The notes: a model not told the origin generated them from the letters alone. DNA of 64,000 nt from Pseudomonas oryzihabitans (GCF_006384975.1 NZ_CP021645.1:2508001-2572000); one strand, 5' to 3'; counted from the first letter of the stretch, positions 36,046 through 46,896 are shown. Numbers and translations: made by a program.

Positions 36046-36756
36046 TTAGCGGGCCAGGCCGCGCTCCAGCCAGAGGCGGCTGGCGAGCAGCACCAGGCCA
36101 TCGAGCAACAGCGCCAACAGGGCGGTGGCGGCGGCGCCCAGCAGTAACTGCGACTGGTTCTCCAGGGCGATGGCGGGAAAGATCAGGCTGCCCAGGCTGT
36201 TGGCGCCGATGAGGAACACCAGGGGCGTGGTGCCGACGTTGATCGCCAGGGCGACCCGCACCCCGCCGACGATGATGGGCACGGCATTGGGCAGCTCCAC
36301 CTTGGTCAGCACCTGGGTGGGCGTCATGCCGATGCCAGTGGCGGCCTCCTTGAGCGAGCCGGGTACGTTCTTCAGGCCTTCGTAGGTGTTGCGCACGATG
36401 GGCAGCAGGGAGGCGAGGAACAGCGCCAGGATGGCCGGGCCATCACCGATGCCGACGAGGCCCAGGGCGATGGCCAATACCGCCAGCGGCGGCACGGTAT
36501 TGCCGATGTTGAATACCTGCATGAAGCGCTCGGCGCTGTGGGCGAAACGCGGCCGGCTGAGCAATACCCCGGCGGGGATACCCACCAGCAGGGCCAGGAC
36601 CATGGAGACGGCCACCAGGTAGAGATGGGCCTGAAGGTAGAACAGCAGATCGGCGCGATAGGTGCGCAGGGTATCCATACCGATCCAGTGCACCAGCAGT
36701 GCCAGGATCACCGCTCCCACGGCTGCGCCGAGCAGGAGGGTCTTGAATTTCGCCAT
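36046..36756 (-). CDS. opuCD: Osmoprotectant ABC transporter permease (first gene of operon)
   Basis: A 236-aa permease with an N-terminal membrane anchor (MAKFKTLLLGAAVGAVILAL) and the EAA-like loop LKEAATGIGMTPTQVLTKVE. The two permeases are homologous, as in all OpuC systems. AAGGAG precedes the ATG at 36756. Transcription order here is permease, binding protein, permease, ATPase. Symbol is assigned by analogy and position. Confidence 0.9.
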   Translation of the reverse strand: MAKFKTLLLGAAVGAVILALLVHWIGMDTLRTYRADLLFYLQAHLYLVAVSMVLALLVGIPAGVLLSRPRFAHSAERFMQVFNIGNTVPPLAVLAIALGLVGIGDGPAILALFLASLLPIVRNTYEGLKNVPGSLKEAATGIGMTPTQVLTKVELPNAVPIIVGGVRVALAINVGTTPLVFLIGANSLGSLIFPAIALENQSQLLLGAAATALLALLLDGLVLLASRLWLERGLAR

Positions 36757-37477
36757 GTCAGGCTCCTTCAACGAGCGGACAGGCGACGTGCCTTCCAACG
36801 GCGGAACTCGCTGCGAGGCGAGGTGCACGACGGCTGCCCGGGTTCAGGGTCGAGACGCAGCGGGGCATGGCGGGAATGCCGGCTGGACCAACGGGGCACG
36901 GGCGGAGCGTTAGGCTCCGTTGCACCCTTGAGTGCCGCTCCAAAGGAACGGCATGGCACTTTGCCTCGACCGGTGGTTGACGTCCAAAACGAGTCGATAG
37001 TTCGCCAACTTCTTTTCAGGCTAACCCAATAGACTGACTCAATGCCAATCCGGCTTGAGGAATTGCCAGTCTGGAGCAACCGGATGGGCCGGCTAGAGAG
37101 GCGGATGGTGGCGAGAAGGCGGGAGGCGCGAGCTAGACGATGTGGGCAGAAACCGGAAGATAGACTTAATCCAGTTTTTGCTACCAGACGCACAGTATTT
37201 ATCTGACCAACTTCACATTGTGCCAGCTGAACCCTTTCAGTTTCGTGCAAAGCCACACAAGTCAGCTGACGTATGGTCATGACTGAAACATCTTTCTGTG
37301 AGCCAGTGCGACGCCATCCCTTTGGCACCTCTTTACCATTCTGACGAGTGGCTGACGCTTTGAGGGATCATTCAGCCATCACAAGGTCAATAGGTGGCCC
37401 AGTGATAGCACTCAACGCCGTTTCTGGTACCGCTATAACAACAGACTAATCACCGAGCTAACTTCAAAGGGAACGTT
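36757..37477. other. 721-bp region without a convincing gene
   Basis: Lies upstream of the opuC operon and of the small ORF at 37478. The open frames inside it are short or have no recognisable protein features, ribosome site or coding bias. It presumably holds the opuC promoter, which I could not pin to a specific -35/-10 pair. No hairpin terminator or repeat was recognised. Confidence 0.6.
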
Positions 37478-37669
37478 ATGAATGACATGACGGCTTGTGC
37501 ATCGTTGGACTCCGCTACTCTCTCCCCTGCCCCCGTACTGCTACTGCAACCCAAGGTGGAACATTGGGTGGTGGTCTATGCTCACGGTGGCCTGATCGCT
37601 GAATTCAACGACGAGGCCTCGGCCCGCCGCGAAGCCGAGCAGTGGGCCGGGATCTGTCTGCGTCGCTAG
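37478..37669 (+). CDS. Small hypothetical protein (63 aa)
   Basis: A short ORF from ATG 37478 with AAAGGGA 7 nt upstream, ending LCLRR-type basic. The second half (HWVVVYAHGGLIAEFNDEAS then ARREAEQWAGICLRR) looks like a small beta-beta-alpha fold with high-GC codon use, so it is plausibly real. No family recognised. Its TAG stop is formed at the CTAG that flanks the MITE-like element beginning at 37666; the stop would be kept if that element were removed. Confidence 0.55.
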   Translation: MNDMTACASLDSATLSPAPVLLLQPKVEHWVVVYAHGGLIAEFNDEASARREAEQWAGICLRR

Positions 37670-37833
37670 TGTGGTGTTTCAGAAATTGACTGCACAATTT
37701 TGCGCGGCACTTTTTTGTCCTTGGCGGCGTTGCCACTCCTCGCCATAGCCCTGCTATGACTCGTCCCGGCGCCTGGCCAAAGCCAAAAAATCACTCGCCA
37801 ATTCTTGTGCGAACTTCTAAAACATCACACTAG
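37666..37833. mobile_element. MITE-like palindromic element, 168 bp
   Basis: CTAG lies at both ends. Inside, the terminal repeats are TGTGGTGTTTCAGAA (left) and TGTGATGTTTTAGAA (reverse complement of right), matching at 13 of 15 positions. CTAG may be a 4-bp target duplication of the YTAR type used by some IS5-group elements. The interior has no ORF. Beyond it, 37834-38126 contains no recognised gene. Confidence 0.65.
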
Positions 37834-38126
37834 CGAACTCATCCGAATGATCTGCCCTGCGCCGTCGCCTGACGGAAAGCAGTCGCGGGCAGCTCATCAC
37901 CCGCTCCAAGCTCTCGCGCCGCTCTTGCTCGGGTGATCCGACCTGGTCCAAGCGATCTGTCGTATACCCTATCCAGCTCTCATTTCTGACCTGCTCGCCG
38001 GCCTTAACGTTGCCTAGCGCACCTTCTGCGTACGGGCGCGCAACTTAACCACTCCCATTCAGGCCTCATAAGCGAATCGAGCACCTCTCTGCTCGCCGTC
38101 TTCCGTCACTGTCTGAGACCTTGCCG

Positions 38127-39176
38127 ATGACGCTTCGCCTGAAATCCGCTTTCGCAACTCTCTTCGTCCTCCTCTTCAGCCTGGGAACCGCACCGGCGCT
38201 GCAGGCTGCCCCCCGGGACTTCCCTACCGATCTCATCGGACTGAATTTCTCCGGTGCCGGATTCGCCCCCCAGGTCCTGCCCGGAAAACCTGGAACCAAC
38301 TACTTCTTTCCCGAGGCCAGCCATTACCGCCGCTGGAGCGCCAAGGGTATCCGGGTGATCCGCTTCCCCATCATCTGGGAACGCCTGCAGCCGCAGTTGG
38401 GCAAGGACCTGGACCCTACGTACGTCAAGCTGATCGACCAGACGCTCGACAATGCCAAGCGTTACCGCATGAGCGTGGTGCTCGATTTGCACAACTACAT
38501 GAGATATCGCGGCCAGATCATCGGGAGTCAGGCCGTGTCCTACCAGGCCTACGCCGACGTACTGCGGCGGATCGCCCAGCGCTGGCATGGGCATCCCGCG
38601 CTGGTCGCCTACGACATCATGAACGAGCCCCATGATGCGGTAGAGCAGTGGCCGATCGCCGCCCAGCACGGTATCGACGCCGTGCGCAGCGTGGATCGCG
38701 CCCGGCCGATCCTGGTCGAGGGCAACGGCTGGTCCAGCAGTTACCTCTGGCCGCGCTATAACGCCAAGCTACTCGACCTCAAGGATCCGGCGGACAACCT
38801 GATCTTTTCCGCCCATGTCTATTTCGACAACGACGGCGGCGGCAAGTACCTGAAGAAGGACCTGACCGCCTTCGATCTGGATGTCGGCATCCGCCGCGTG
38901 GAACCCTTCATCACCTGGCTCAAGCAGCACGGCAAGCGCGGTCATATCGGCGAATTCGGCGTGCCGGACAACGATCCGCGCTGGCTCGCCGCCATGGATC
39001 GCCTGCTGGCGCGGCTGCGCCAAGAATGCATTCCGGCCATGTACTGGGCAGCCGGCCCCAACTGGGGCGACTACCCGCTGGCGATCGAGCCGGTGAATGG
39101 CAAGCCGCGCCCGCAATGGGCCGTCTTGCAGAAGTACGTCAAGCCGTCCGACTGCGAAACGCTCGGCCCGCGCTGA
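38127..39176 (+). CDS. Secreted glycoside hydrolase family 5 protein (cellulase-like)
   Basis: A 349-aa protein with a signal peptide (MTLRLKSAFATLFVLLFSLG, cleaved near LQA-A at about residue 28) and a single GH5 barrel. The catalytic acid/base is the Glu of AYDIMNEPHD, and the nucleophile is the Glu of GHIGEFGVPD. HVYFDNDGGG and YWAAGPNWGDYP fit GH5 active-site loops. Start set at ATG 38127; a TTG two codons earlier is less likely. The natural substrate (cellulose-like or own exopolysaccharide) is unknown. An acyltransferase gene follows 287 nt downstream. Confidence 0.88.
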   Translation: MTLRLKSAFATLFVLLFSLGTAPALQAAPRDFPTDLIGLNFSGAGFAPQVLPGKPGTNYFFPEASHYRRWSAKGIRVIRFPIIWERLQPQLGKDLDPTYVKLIDQTLDNAKRYRMSVVLDLHNYMRYRGQIIGSQAVSYQAYADVLRRIAQRWHGHPALVAYDIMNEPHDAVEQWPIAAQHGIDAVRSVDRARPILVEGNGWSSSYLWPRYNAKLLDLKDPADNLIFSAHVYFDNDGGGKYLKKDLTAFDLDVGIRRVEPFITWLKQHGKRGHIGEFGVPDNDPRWLAAMDRLLARLRQECIPAMYWAAGPNWGDYPLAIEPVNGKPRPQWAVLQKYVKPSDCETLGPR

Positions 39177-39463
39177 CGGCAAGCGCCGCTGGCCACGCCA
39201 GCGGGCGCTCCCCGGCGATCACCGAAGACCTGAAGGCAAATCGGTGATCGCACTCACAAAAGTCTCGACCCTGTAGAGAACTCTTAAGGTTTTGGCGATC
39301 AAACCGTAACAGAAAGCAATAGTTCGACTATTGAAATCGTCGCGACAACAAGAGCCAGGATGCCATGCCCTCTTCCGCCTTCCCTTCCCCAACCCCTCAT
39401 TCCCTTCCCTAACGGCGGCCATTGCTCATCTGCCTTCACCCGTCGCACCGTCAGGGAAATCCC

Positions 39464-40639
39464 ATGGAAAGATTCACCGCTCTGGATAGTTTTCGCGGCC
39501 TTTTGGCCGTGGCCGTGGTCCTGTTTCACACCTATGTCGCCCAGGCGGCATCGGAAAATCCGCTGATCGCCAACGCCTATCTGTTCGTCGAGTTCTTCTT
39601 CGTGCTCAGCGGCTTCGTCCTGATGCACACCTACGAGACCCGTCTGCGCTCCCTGGACGACTATCGCGACTTCACCATCAGCCGCTCGGCACGCATCCTT
39701 CCGCTGCACCTGGCCATGCTGGGGCTCTATATCCTGCTGGAGACCGGCCGCCTGCTGGCCGAGCAGCTGGGTATCAGCTTCAACGATCCGGCCTTCAGTG
39801 GCGCCACGGCTCCCGAACAGCTCCTGCCCAATCTGCTGCTGCTGCAATCCTGGCTGGGCGAGGCCATCACCGGCTCGTTCAACTATCCGTCCTGGAGCAT
39901 CAGCATCGAGTACTACCTCTATCTGGTCTTCGGACTGCTGGTCCTGAAAGGCCAGGGACACCACCGCCAGTGGTTCCTGGTGATCGCCCTGCTGGCCTTC
40001 CTGCAGCTGCTGTTTCCCATCCTGCCGCTGAAGACCGAGATCTTCCGTGGGCTATCGTGCTTCTTCGCCGGCGCCTGCACCTATCGCCTCTATGTCTGGA
40101 TCAAGACACACCACCAGGGGCAATTCGGCGGCACCCTGCTGGAGGTGGCCTGCCTGATCGCCGCCGCCGCGGTAATGACGTCCGAGCTACCCGTCGCCAA
40201 GAAAGGCGTGCTGGCCAGCCTGGTGTTCTGCGTCACCATCCTGACCTTCGCCTTCGAGCGTGGCCTGGTCTCGACGGTGCTGCACCAGGGCATCTTCGTC
40301 CGGCTGGGCATGCTGTCCTATTCGATCTACCTGGGCCATGCCGCGGTGATCTTCCTGTTCAAGAGCGCCTTTATCGTGCTGGGCAAGCTGCTGCATCGAG
40401 ACCTCACGGTAGTGGCGCCTTCCCACGACGCCCCGGTGCCCTTCATGATCCGCTACATCGCCACCGGCAGCCCGCTGCTGGACAACCTGGTGGTACTGCT
40501 GGAACTGGTGGTGGTCTTCGCCCTGGCCTGCCTGACCTACAGATACATCGAGCTTCCCGGCATGGCCCTGGGCAAGCGCCTGGTGCGCCAGAGACGTACC
40601 CCGCCGTTCTGCGAGGGCAAGATCCAGCCGCAGCCCTGA
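39464..40639 (+). CDS. Membrane-bound acyltransferase (acyltransferase 3 family)
   Basis: A 391-aa integral membrane protein with about ten helices. It begins MERFTALDSFRGLLAVAVVL then FHTYVA, the family's RGxxA-type start with the catalytic His after the first helix, and has EFFFVLSGFVLMHTYETRL and a central SWSISIEYYLYLVFG. These enzymes usually O-acetylate polysaccharides or lipids. The ribosome site is AGGGAAAT; the upstream 14-codon extension is unlikely. With the adjacent GH5 hydrolase it may modify an exopolysaccharide, but no synthase genes are present. Confidence 0.9.
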   Translation: MERFTALDSFRGLLAVAVVLFHTYVAQAASENPLIANAYLFVEFFFVLSGFVLMHTYETRLRSLDDYRDFTISRSARILPLHLAMLGLYILLETGRLLAEQLGISFNDPAFSGATAPEQLLPNLLLLQSWLGEAITGSFNYPSWSISIEYYLYLVFGLLVLKGQGHHRQWFLVIALLAFLQLLFPILPLKTEIFRGLSCFFAGACTYRLYVWIKTHHQGQFGGTLLEVACLIAAAAVMTSELPVAKKGVLASLVFCVTILTFAFERGLVSTVLHQGIFVRLGMLSYSIYLGHAAVIFLFKSAFIVLGKLLHRDLTVVAPSHDAPVPFMIRYIATGSPLLDNLVVLLELVVVFALACLTYRYIELPGMALGKRLVRQRRTPPFCEGKIQPQP

Positions 40640-40762
40640 GCGAGCCTCAAACCCACTCACTTCCGGCAGGTGCCAGCATTGTGCAGTCGTAATGCTGGAT
40701 GCATCCTTAAGGCTGGCAGCGAAAGGTAGGAGATAGACGTCTTCGCTGGTGACGCGACAGGG

Positions 40763-41855
40763 ATGGATCCTGACATGCAGCGACACTACGACGAGCTGGT
40801 GCGGCTCTGCTACGAATGCGTTTTGGACGAGAGCCGCTGGGATGTTTTGTTGGAGCGCCTGATTCCGCTCAGTGGGCGGCAGCAGGGAGGAGTGGTGATC
40901 CAGGCGCAAGGCGAGCGCTATGGCAAAGTCACCCAGTACCATAGATGCAGCGAAACGGCGGTCCAGCGCTACGCCGAGTATTTTCATCAGTTGGACCCCG
41001 GCCTGGACTGTATGCCTCAGCGCCAAGTCGGGCTCTGGTATCACGACTGGCAGCACCTGAGTGCCAAGACCCTGAGCCTCCATCCCTACTATCAGGAGTT
41101 CATGCGGCCAGTCGAAATGGGACGCAACTCCTACGTCAAGCTGTACGAAACACCCAGTCAGACAGCATATTTGACGCTGATCACCGAGGTTGGCCAGAGC
41201 ACGCCTGCTCTCGACCGACAGAAGTTACTGGAGCGCCTATCACCGCACCTACAACTCGCCGGAAACTTCGCGAGCCGATTAGCAAATACCGCAAGGCAAC
41301 TGCAGTACCAGTCACTTCTGCACTGTAAATCTGATCAATGCCTCTGGCTGGTCGATGGGAACAGTCGCCTGGTATTCGCAAATCAAGATGCCGAGGCCAT
41401 GCTGCGACTGCCCAACCCACCTTTATTCGTTCATCAGGGACGCCTCAAAGCACAGCGTATTGAGACATCCCTGGCCAAAGCGATTCAAAAGGCAGTGGGA
41501 ATGCCAGGGCCTGCGAGCGCCAGCCTGGTCAGACTCGAAGGGAACGGCAGCCACGATCTGGTGGTGGTACCCGTCGCGGCCGACAAGCTTCCAAACGGCA
41601 GTCCCCCCCTTGGCCATGGTGACATTACCGAAATCAAACTTTGACCTTAACCTTCCGCGCGAACTCTTCAAATTCACCCCCGCCGAAACTCGGCTGGCTC
41701 AGCTATTGATGCGCGGCCTGGCACCCGAGGCTTATGCGTCAAGATTGAACGTGAGCATCACGACCGTTCGATCTCAATTAAGGGCTCTATTGAGCAAAAC
41801 CAATACTGAACGCCAAGCCGAGTTTGTAGCGCTGCTGGCAAGACTTGCTCTTTAG
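40763..41855 (+). pseudogene. LuxR-type regulator, sensor and HTH halves out of frame at a C7 tract
   Basis: The first frame (40763-41644, 293 aa) encodes a sensor-like N-terminus with a PAS-like stretch (CLWLVDGNSRLVFANQDAEA) and stops at TGA. The second frame (to 41855) encodes a LuxR HTH: FKFTPAETRLAQLLMRGLAP, then LNVSITTVRSQLRALLSKT. Seven C residues at 41603-41609 join them; with six C the protein reads SPPLAMVTLPK into the HTH as 363 aa. So it is a one-base slip, an inactive or phase-variable gene, or a sequencing error. No autoinducer synthase gene is nearby. Confidence 0.8.
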
Positions 41856-42073
41856 CCTGAGCTGCAAATAAGTAAGAGGGCGAGACGCAAGCCTAATATT
41901 CTCCCTCCGAGTGATCGAGTGGCAGTTTCCCCACACCCGAACCCGGTAAGCGCCCGCAACTATGCGAGGGAGTGGTTTTTGAAGCCTTCCCGACTCACCT
42001 GCTATGTGAAACAGCAACCAAACACAGAGACCACCTGGCACAGGGAAGCATATTTGATGTTAAAAATCGAGAT

Positions 42074-42817
42074 CTAGTTAACACCGCCTGCAACAGACGC
42101 AGGAATGATACAACGAAAGCTTATTGCATCACCGAACTGCATAACATCTATATCAGCGGGAGAAACGCACCCAGCCGTTTTAACCTTTATGGACCCACCA
42201 GGCTTTAAATGACTACTTACATCAACAGATTGACCAGGCGCAAATACATGCCCAAAATTTCCAGCTCCTCTTGCGCAATTATTATTCCCTTCTAACACAG
42301 CATACTGCTCCTGAGCGATACAGTAGGCTCCTGAAATGGAATAGGAACACACATTGCGCAGAACAAATTTCTCGCTACTACCATAAACTAAAGAATCACG
42401 ACCAATTGACTCAACCTTCAAACAGCTAGCATCGGCAATCTTACCCATCATTTCTTGGCTTTGATATGGCTTGGAAATAGCAGATTCTAAAGAACCATAT
42501 CCAGCAGATGAATCGGATAAATTTCTAGTTCTTTGCATCGCCTCCGAGCTCGTCTGATATCTAGGATTACTTGCCGCAGCAATTGCCGGAACAGCAACCT
42601 GGCTGACCTGTTCCGGAGAAGTCAAAGATCCACCCAAGGTAAAGACATCCATTATAGGGCCTATGGCCAACGCAATCGGTAACTGGACTGTCCCCGCAAC
42701 ATAGTTCCCCCGAGAATAGTTATTCCCCACGCTCTCCAACATTTCCCCCGTTGTGCAGGCGCCCAAAAAAACACCCACAAAAAAGACAACCAGCATTCTT
42801 TTTACGACCACCATCAT
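42074..42817 (-). CDS. Hypothetical lipoprotein, AT-richer than its surroundings
   Basis: A 247-aa protein from ATG 42817 (GAGGTGG upstream). It has a short basic N-terminus and hydrophobic core ending in a lipobox (VFLGAC, modified Cys about residue 21), so it is probably a lipoprotein. Several Cys pairs occur in the C-terminal half (KFVLRNVCSYSISGAYCIAQ; GNNNCARGAGNFG; KTAGCVSPADIDV). No family recognised. Codon use is richer in A and T than neighbours, suggesting acquisition by transfer. Confidence 0.65.
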   Translation of the reverse strand: MMVVVKRMLVVFFVGVFLGACTTGEMLESVGNNYSRGNYVAGTVQLPIALAIGPIMDVFTLGGSLTSPEQVSQVAVPAIAAASNPRYQTSSEAMQRTRNLSDSSAGYGSLESAISKPYQSQEMMGKIADASCLKVESIGRDSLVYGSSEKFVLRNVCSYSISGAYCIAQEQYAVLEGNNNCARGAGNFGHVFAPGQSVDVSSHLKPGGSIKVKTAGCVSPADIDVMQFGDAISFRCIIPASVAGGVN

Positions 42818-43519
42818 CGCATACCACCTCAATGAGTTAATTTTCCTAGCCATATCATGAAATTTGCTAGACCGGCACCAAGAAGCCTTTGAAACCTCTT
42901 CAGACGTATAGCAATTCAAACCACAACCATTAACGCATGACGCAACGACAATCCTAAGGATTTCACTCACCGCTCTATATACATGCGCACGCAGAATTCC
43001 GGACCTAAAAACCCACCACAATGCTCAATACACAATTTCTTCGAGGAGCGGTCTAGGAAAACATCTGTAAATGTATTGCAAGTTAGCGAGCACTTACAGG
43101 CTGACAGCCTTCAGCACGAGAGCAGTTATTTCCACTGACCATCCATCCTGAAATATCAGGATCTATCCGACCGGATTCACCTGGAAATTGCGGTATAAAT
43201 CGTCCGCTGCACACAAATTGCGTACTTCTACTTTCTCATCAGAAATAGGATTGGCCGCTCGGACCTTTAACGACATGCCCGATGCTCCAAGGATGTTGGT
43301 CGACATGGAAAAATTTCGTTTTTAAACTTCCTAATTAGCTCGATGGGCATCTCCCATCGCATTTCGACTTCATGGGTGAGATGCTAGGTCGTCTCTAGTA
43401 GTCCGGCATCCTTCATTTAGAGGATGCCTGCCGATTTTCGTATTAGGGGCAGACACGGGATGTCTTGTCTCTCTGCTATACTCCGCCCCCTCTTTTTTCG
43501 CTCTCGCCCAGGCTCATCC
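42818..43519. other. 702-bp intergenic stretch with gene debris before prfC
   Basis: No intact gene. It includes the remnant at 43083-43276 and a hairpin (GGCATCC / GGATGCC) near 43404-43426. The final ~90 bp precede prfC and probably carry its promoter, but no certain -35/-10 pair was assigned. Base composition is AT-richer than the core chromosome on either side up to about 43400. Confidence 0.5.
43083..43276 (-). pseudogene. Possible remnant of a small Cys-containing protein gene
   Basis: From ATG 43276 (GGAG 8 nt upstream) the frame reads MSLKVRAANPISDEKVEVRN then LCAADDLYRNFQV before a TAG at 43165. A neighbouring frame continues RIDPDISGWMVSGNNCSRAE to TAA at 43083. The SGNNCSRAEG part resembles EGNNNCARGAG in the lipoprotein just downstream, so it may be a decayed paralogue. 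A single-base loss would explain the break. Weak evidence: short, and no family match. Confidence 0.3.
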
Positions 43520-45103
<1,584 letters not shown>

Positions 45104-45113
45104 GAGCAACCAG

Positions 45114-45254
45114 CAAAACTACTGCGCGTCCGCCAGACGGGCGCGTGCAGTGCTCGGAATCCTCATGTACCGCTCGTACACTCGTGCGCGAGCACGGTCC
45201 GGTTCCTGCGCGCCGCGCGCACCCGCCTGACAGCCGCTCGCTACGTTTTGTTAG
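45114..45254. repeat. Imperfect palindromic intergenic element
   Basis: Runs from CAAAACTACTGCGCGTCCGC to CGCTACGTTTTGTTAG; the ends are imperfect inverted repeats (CAAAAC...GCG). Internal segments CGCTCGTACACTCG and CGTGCGCGAGCACG are also palindromic. No ORF. It looks like a dispersed Pseudomonas-type element, though no second copy is in the window. Confidence 0.5.
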
Positions 45255-45276
45255 CCGCTCTGCACCTCATATCCCC

Positions 45277-45299
45277 GGCCGGCGGACCTTCCGCCGGCC
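45277..45299. terminator. GC-rich hairpin between convergent prfC and rmuC
   Basis: GGCCGGCGG and CCGCCGGCC form a perfect 9-bp stem around ACCTT. It serves the position of a shared terminator but lacks a T-run on either strand. Confidence 0.6.
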
Positions 45300-45330
45300 A
45301 GCGGCCTCTGCTCTACTGCCCAGCCGCTAG

Positions 45331-46896
45331 TCAGCTGCGGTCTGCCAGCTCCACCACGTTGAGTTCCAACTCCGCTCGCTCGGTCCACTGGCCATCCAGC
45401 TCGGTGCGTACCGCCACGCCCAGTTCCTTGAAGTCCGCCACCTGCTTGACCAGGTTGCCCGGGCCGCCCACCAGTTGCCCGCAGGCCTTGCGATAGGCTT
45501 CGCCGGCCTTTTCCAGGCTCTTGCCGATGCCGTCCATGCTGCCAAGGAAGGTGCGCAGCTTGTCGTAGACCTTGCCAGCGCGGTCGGCCAGTTCGGCGGT
45601 GTGGCGATTCTGGTCCTCGAAGCGCCAGAGCTGGCGGACGATGTTGAGGCTGGTCAGCAGGGTGGTCGGCGTGGCCACCAGCACGTTCTGCTCGATGGCG
45701 CGCTGGAACAGACTCTCGTCGGCCTTGAGCGCCTCGACGAAGGCCGATTCGATGGGGATGAACAGGAAGACCATCTCCGGCGAATTCAGCCCCGGCAGGC
45801 TGAAGTACTCACGGTCGGCCAGTTCGCGGATGCGCTCGCCCACGGCGCGCACGTGCTCGCCCAGGGCCAGGCGGCGCTCGCCCTCGTCTTCGCTGTTGAC
45901 GTAGCGGGTATAGGCGTTGAGCGACACCTTGGCGTCCACCACCAGATGCTTCTTCTGCGGCAGATGGACCAGCACGTCCGGCCGACGGCGCCCGGTCTCG
46001 GTAGTGAAGCTGCGCTCGCGGACGAAGTCGCGCCCTTCGCGCAGGCCGGAGCGCTCCAGCACGTTCTCCAAAATGAGTTCGCCCCAGTTGCCCTGGGCCT
46101 TCTTCTGGCCGCGCAGGGCGGTGGCCAGGTCGTGGGCTTCCTGGGTGATCTGGCGGTTGAGTTCCTTAAGATCGAGCAGTTGCTGGCCGAGGGCCGCCTG
46201 CTGCTGGACGTCCTTGTGGTGAATGTCTTCGACCTTGGCGCGAAAGCCTTCGATCTGCTCGCGGAAGGGCCGCAGCAGGGCATCCAGCGACTGCTGGCTG
46301 TGCCGGGCGAAGGCCTGGCCCTTGGCTTCGAAGATGCGTCCGGCCAGTTGTTCGAACTCCAGCTTGAGCTGCTCGCGACTCTCGCGCAGCAACAGATGCT
46401 GTTCCTGGAAGTGCTGTTCCTTCTGCTCCAGGGTGGTTTTGAGAGTGGCGTGCTCTTCCGCCAGGCGCGCGTGGCGTTCCTGCACCTCGGCGTGCAGTTG
46501 TTGCTCGCGGTGCTGGCGCTCACGCAGCTCGGCGAGTTGCTCCTGGATGCCCTGCAACTGAGCGCGGGTGGCCTCGGCCAGGGCGTGCTGCTCGGCGGCC
46601 TGCAGCTGGGCCTGGCGGGTCTGCTGGCGCAACTCGGCCTCCAGCTCCCGATTGGCCTCCAGCTGACGCTGCAGGGTGGCGGTGCGTTCGCGCTCGGCGC
46701 CCAGCTCCACCACCTGGCGGCCATTGGCCAATTCGGCCCGCTGCAGGTCGTCGCGCAGCATGTCGTAGCGCTCGGCGGCGCTGTCGAGTTGCTGCTGGAG
46801 ATAGCGCTGGCGGCCGGTCAGCCAGATTGCCGAACCGGCCCAGCCGGCCAGCAGCAACAGAGGAAGCACAAGGGAGGCGAAAGGCAGGGAAGTCAT
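45331..46896 (-). CDS. rmuC: DNA recombination protein RmuC
   Basis: A 521-aa protein with one N-terminal membrane helix (LPFASLVLPLLLLAGWAGSA), a long coiled coil rich in Gln/Glu/Arg (30-210), and a C-terminal PD-(D/E)xK-like nuclease domain (NWGELILENVLERSGL; RRRPDVLVHLPQKKHLVVDA). RmuC limits inverted-repeat rearrangements; its biochemical activity is not settled. Monocistronic, convergent with prfC, 74 nt downstream of recD's end on the same strand side. Confidence 0.94.
   Translation of the reverse strand: MTSLPFASLVLPLLLLAGWAGSAIWLTGRQRYLQQQLDSAAERYDMLRDDLQRAELANGRQVVELGAERERTATLQRQLEANRELEAELRQQTRQAQLQAAEQHALAEATRAQLQGIQEQLAELRERQHREQQLHAEVQERHARLAEEHATLKTTLEQKEQHFQEQHLLLRESREQLKLEFEQLAGRIFEAKGQAFARHSQQSLDALLRPFREQIEGFRAKVEDIHHKDVQQQAALGQQLLDLKELNRQITQEAHDLATALRGQKKAQGNWGELILENVLERSGLREGRDFVRERSFTTETGRRRPDVLVHLPQKKHLVVDAKVSLNAYTRYVNSEDEGERRLALGEHVRAVGERIRELADREYFSLPGLNSPEMVFLFIPIESAFVEALKADESLFQRAIEQNVLVATPTTLLTSLNIVRQLWRFEDQNRHTAELADRAGKVYDKLRTFLGSMDGIGKSLEKAGEAYRKACGQLVGGPGNLVKQVADFKELGVAVRTELDGQWTERAELELNVVELADRS

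Noticed and set aside
36768..37328. 186-codon minus-strand frame upstream of the opuC operon
   Set aside because: Ser/Arg-rich composition, no ribosome site, no domain pattern, and it overlaps the likely promoter region.
37280..37477. Possible sigma-54 site TGGCACCTCTTTACCA before the small ORF
   Set aside because: The -12 GC element is absent at the correct spacing.
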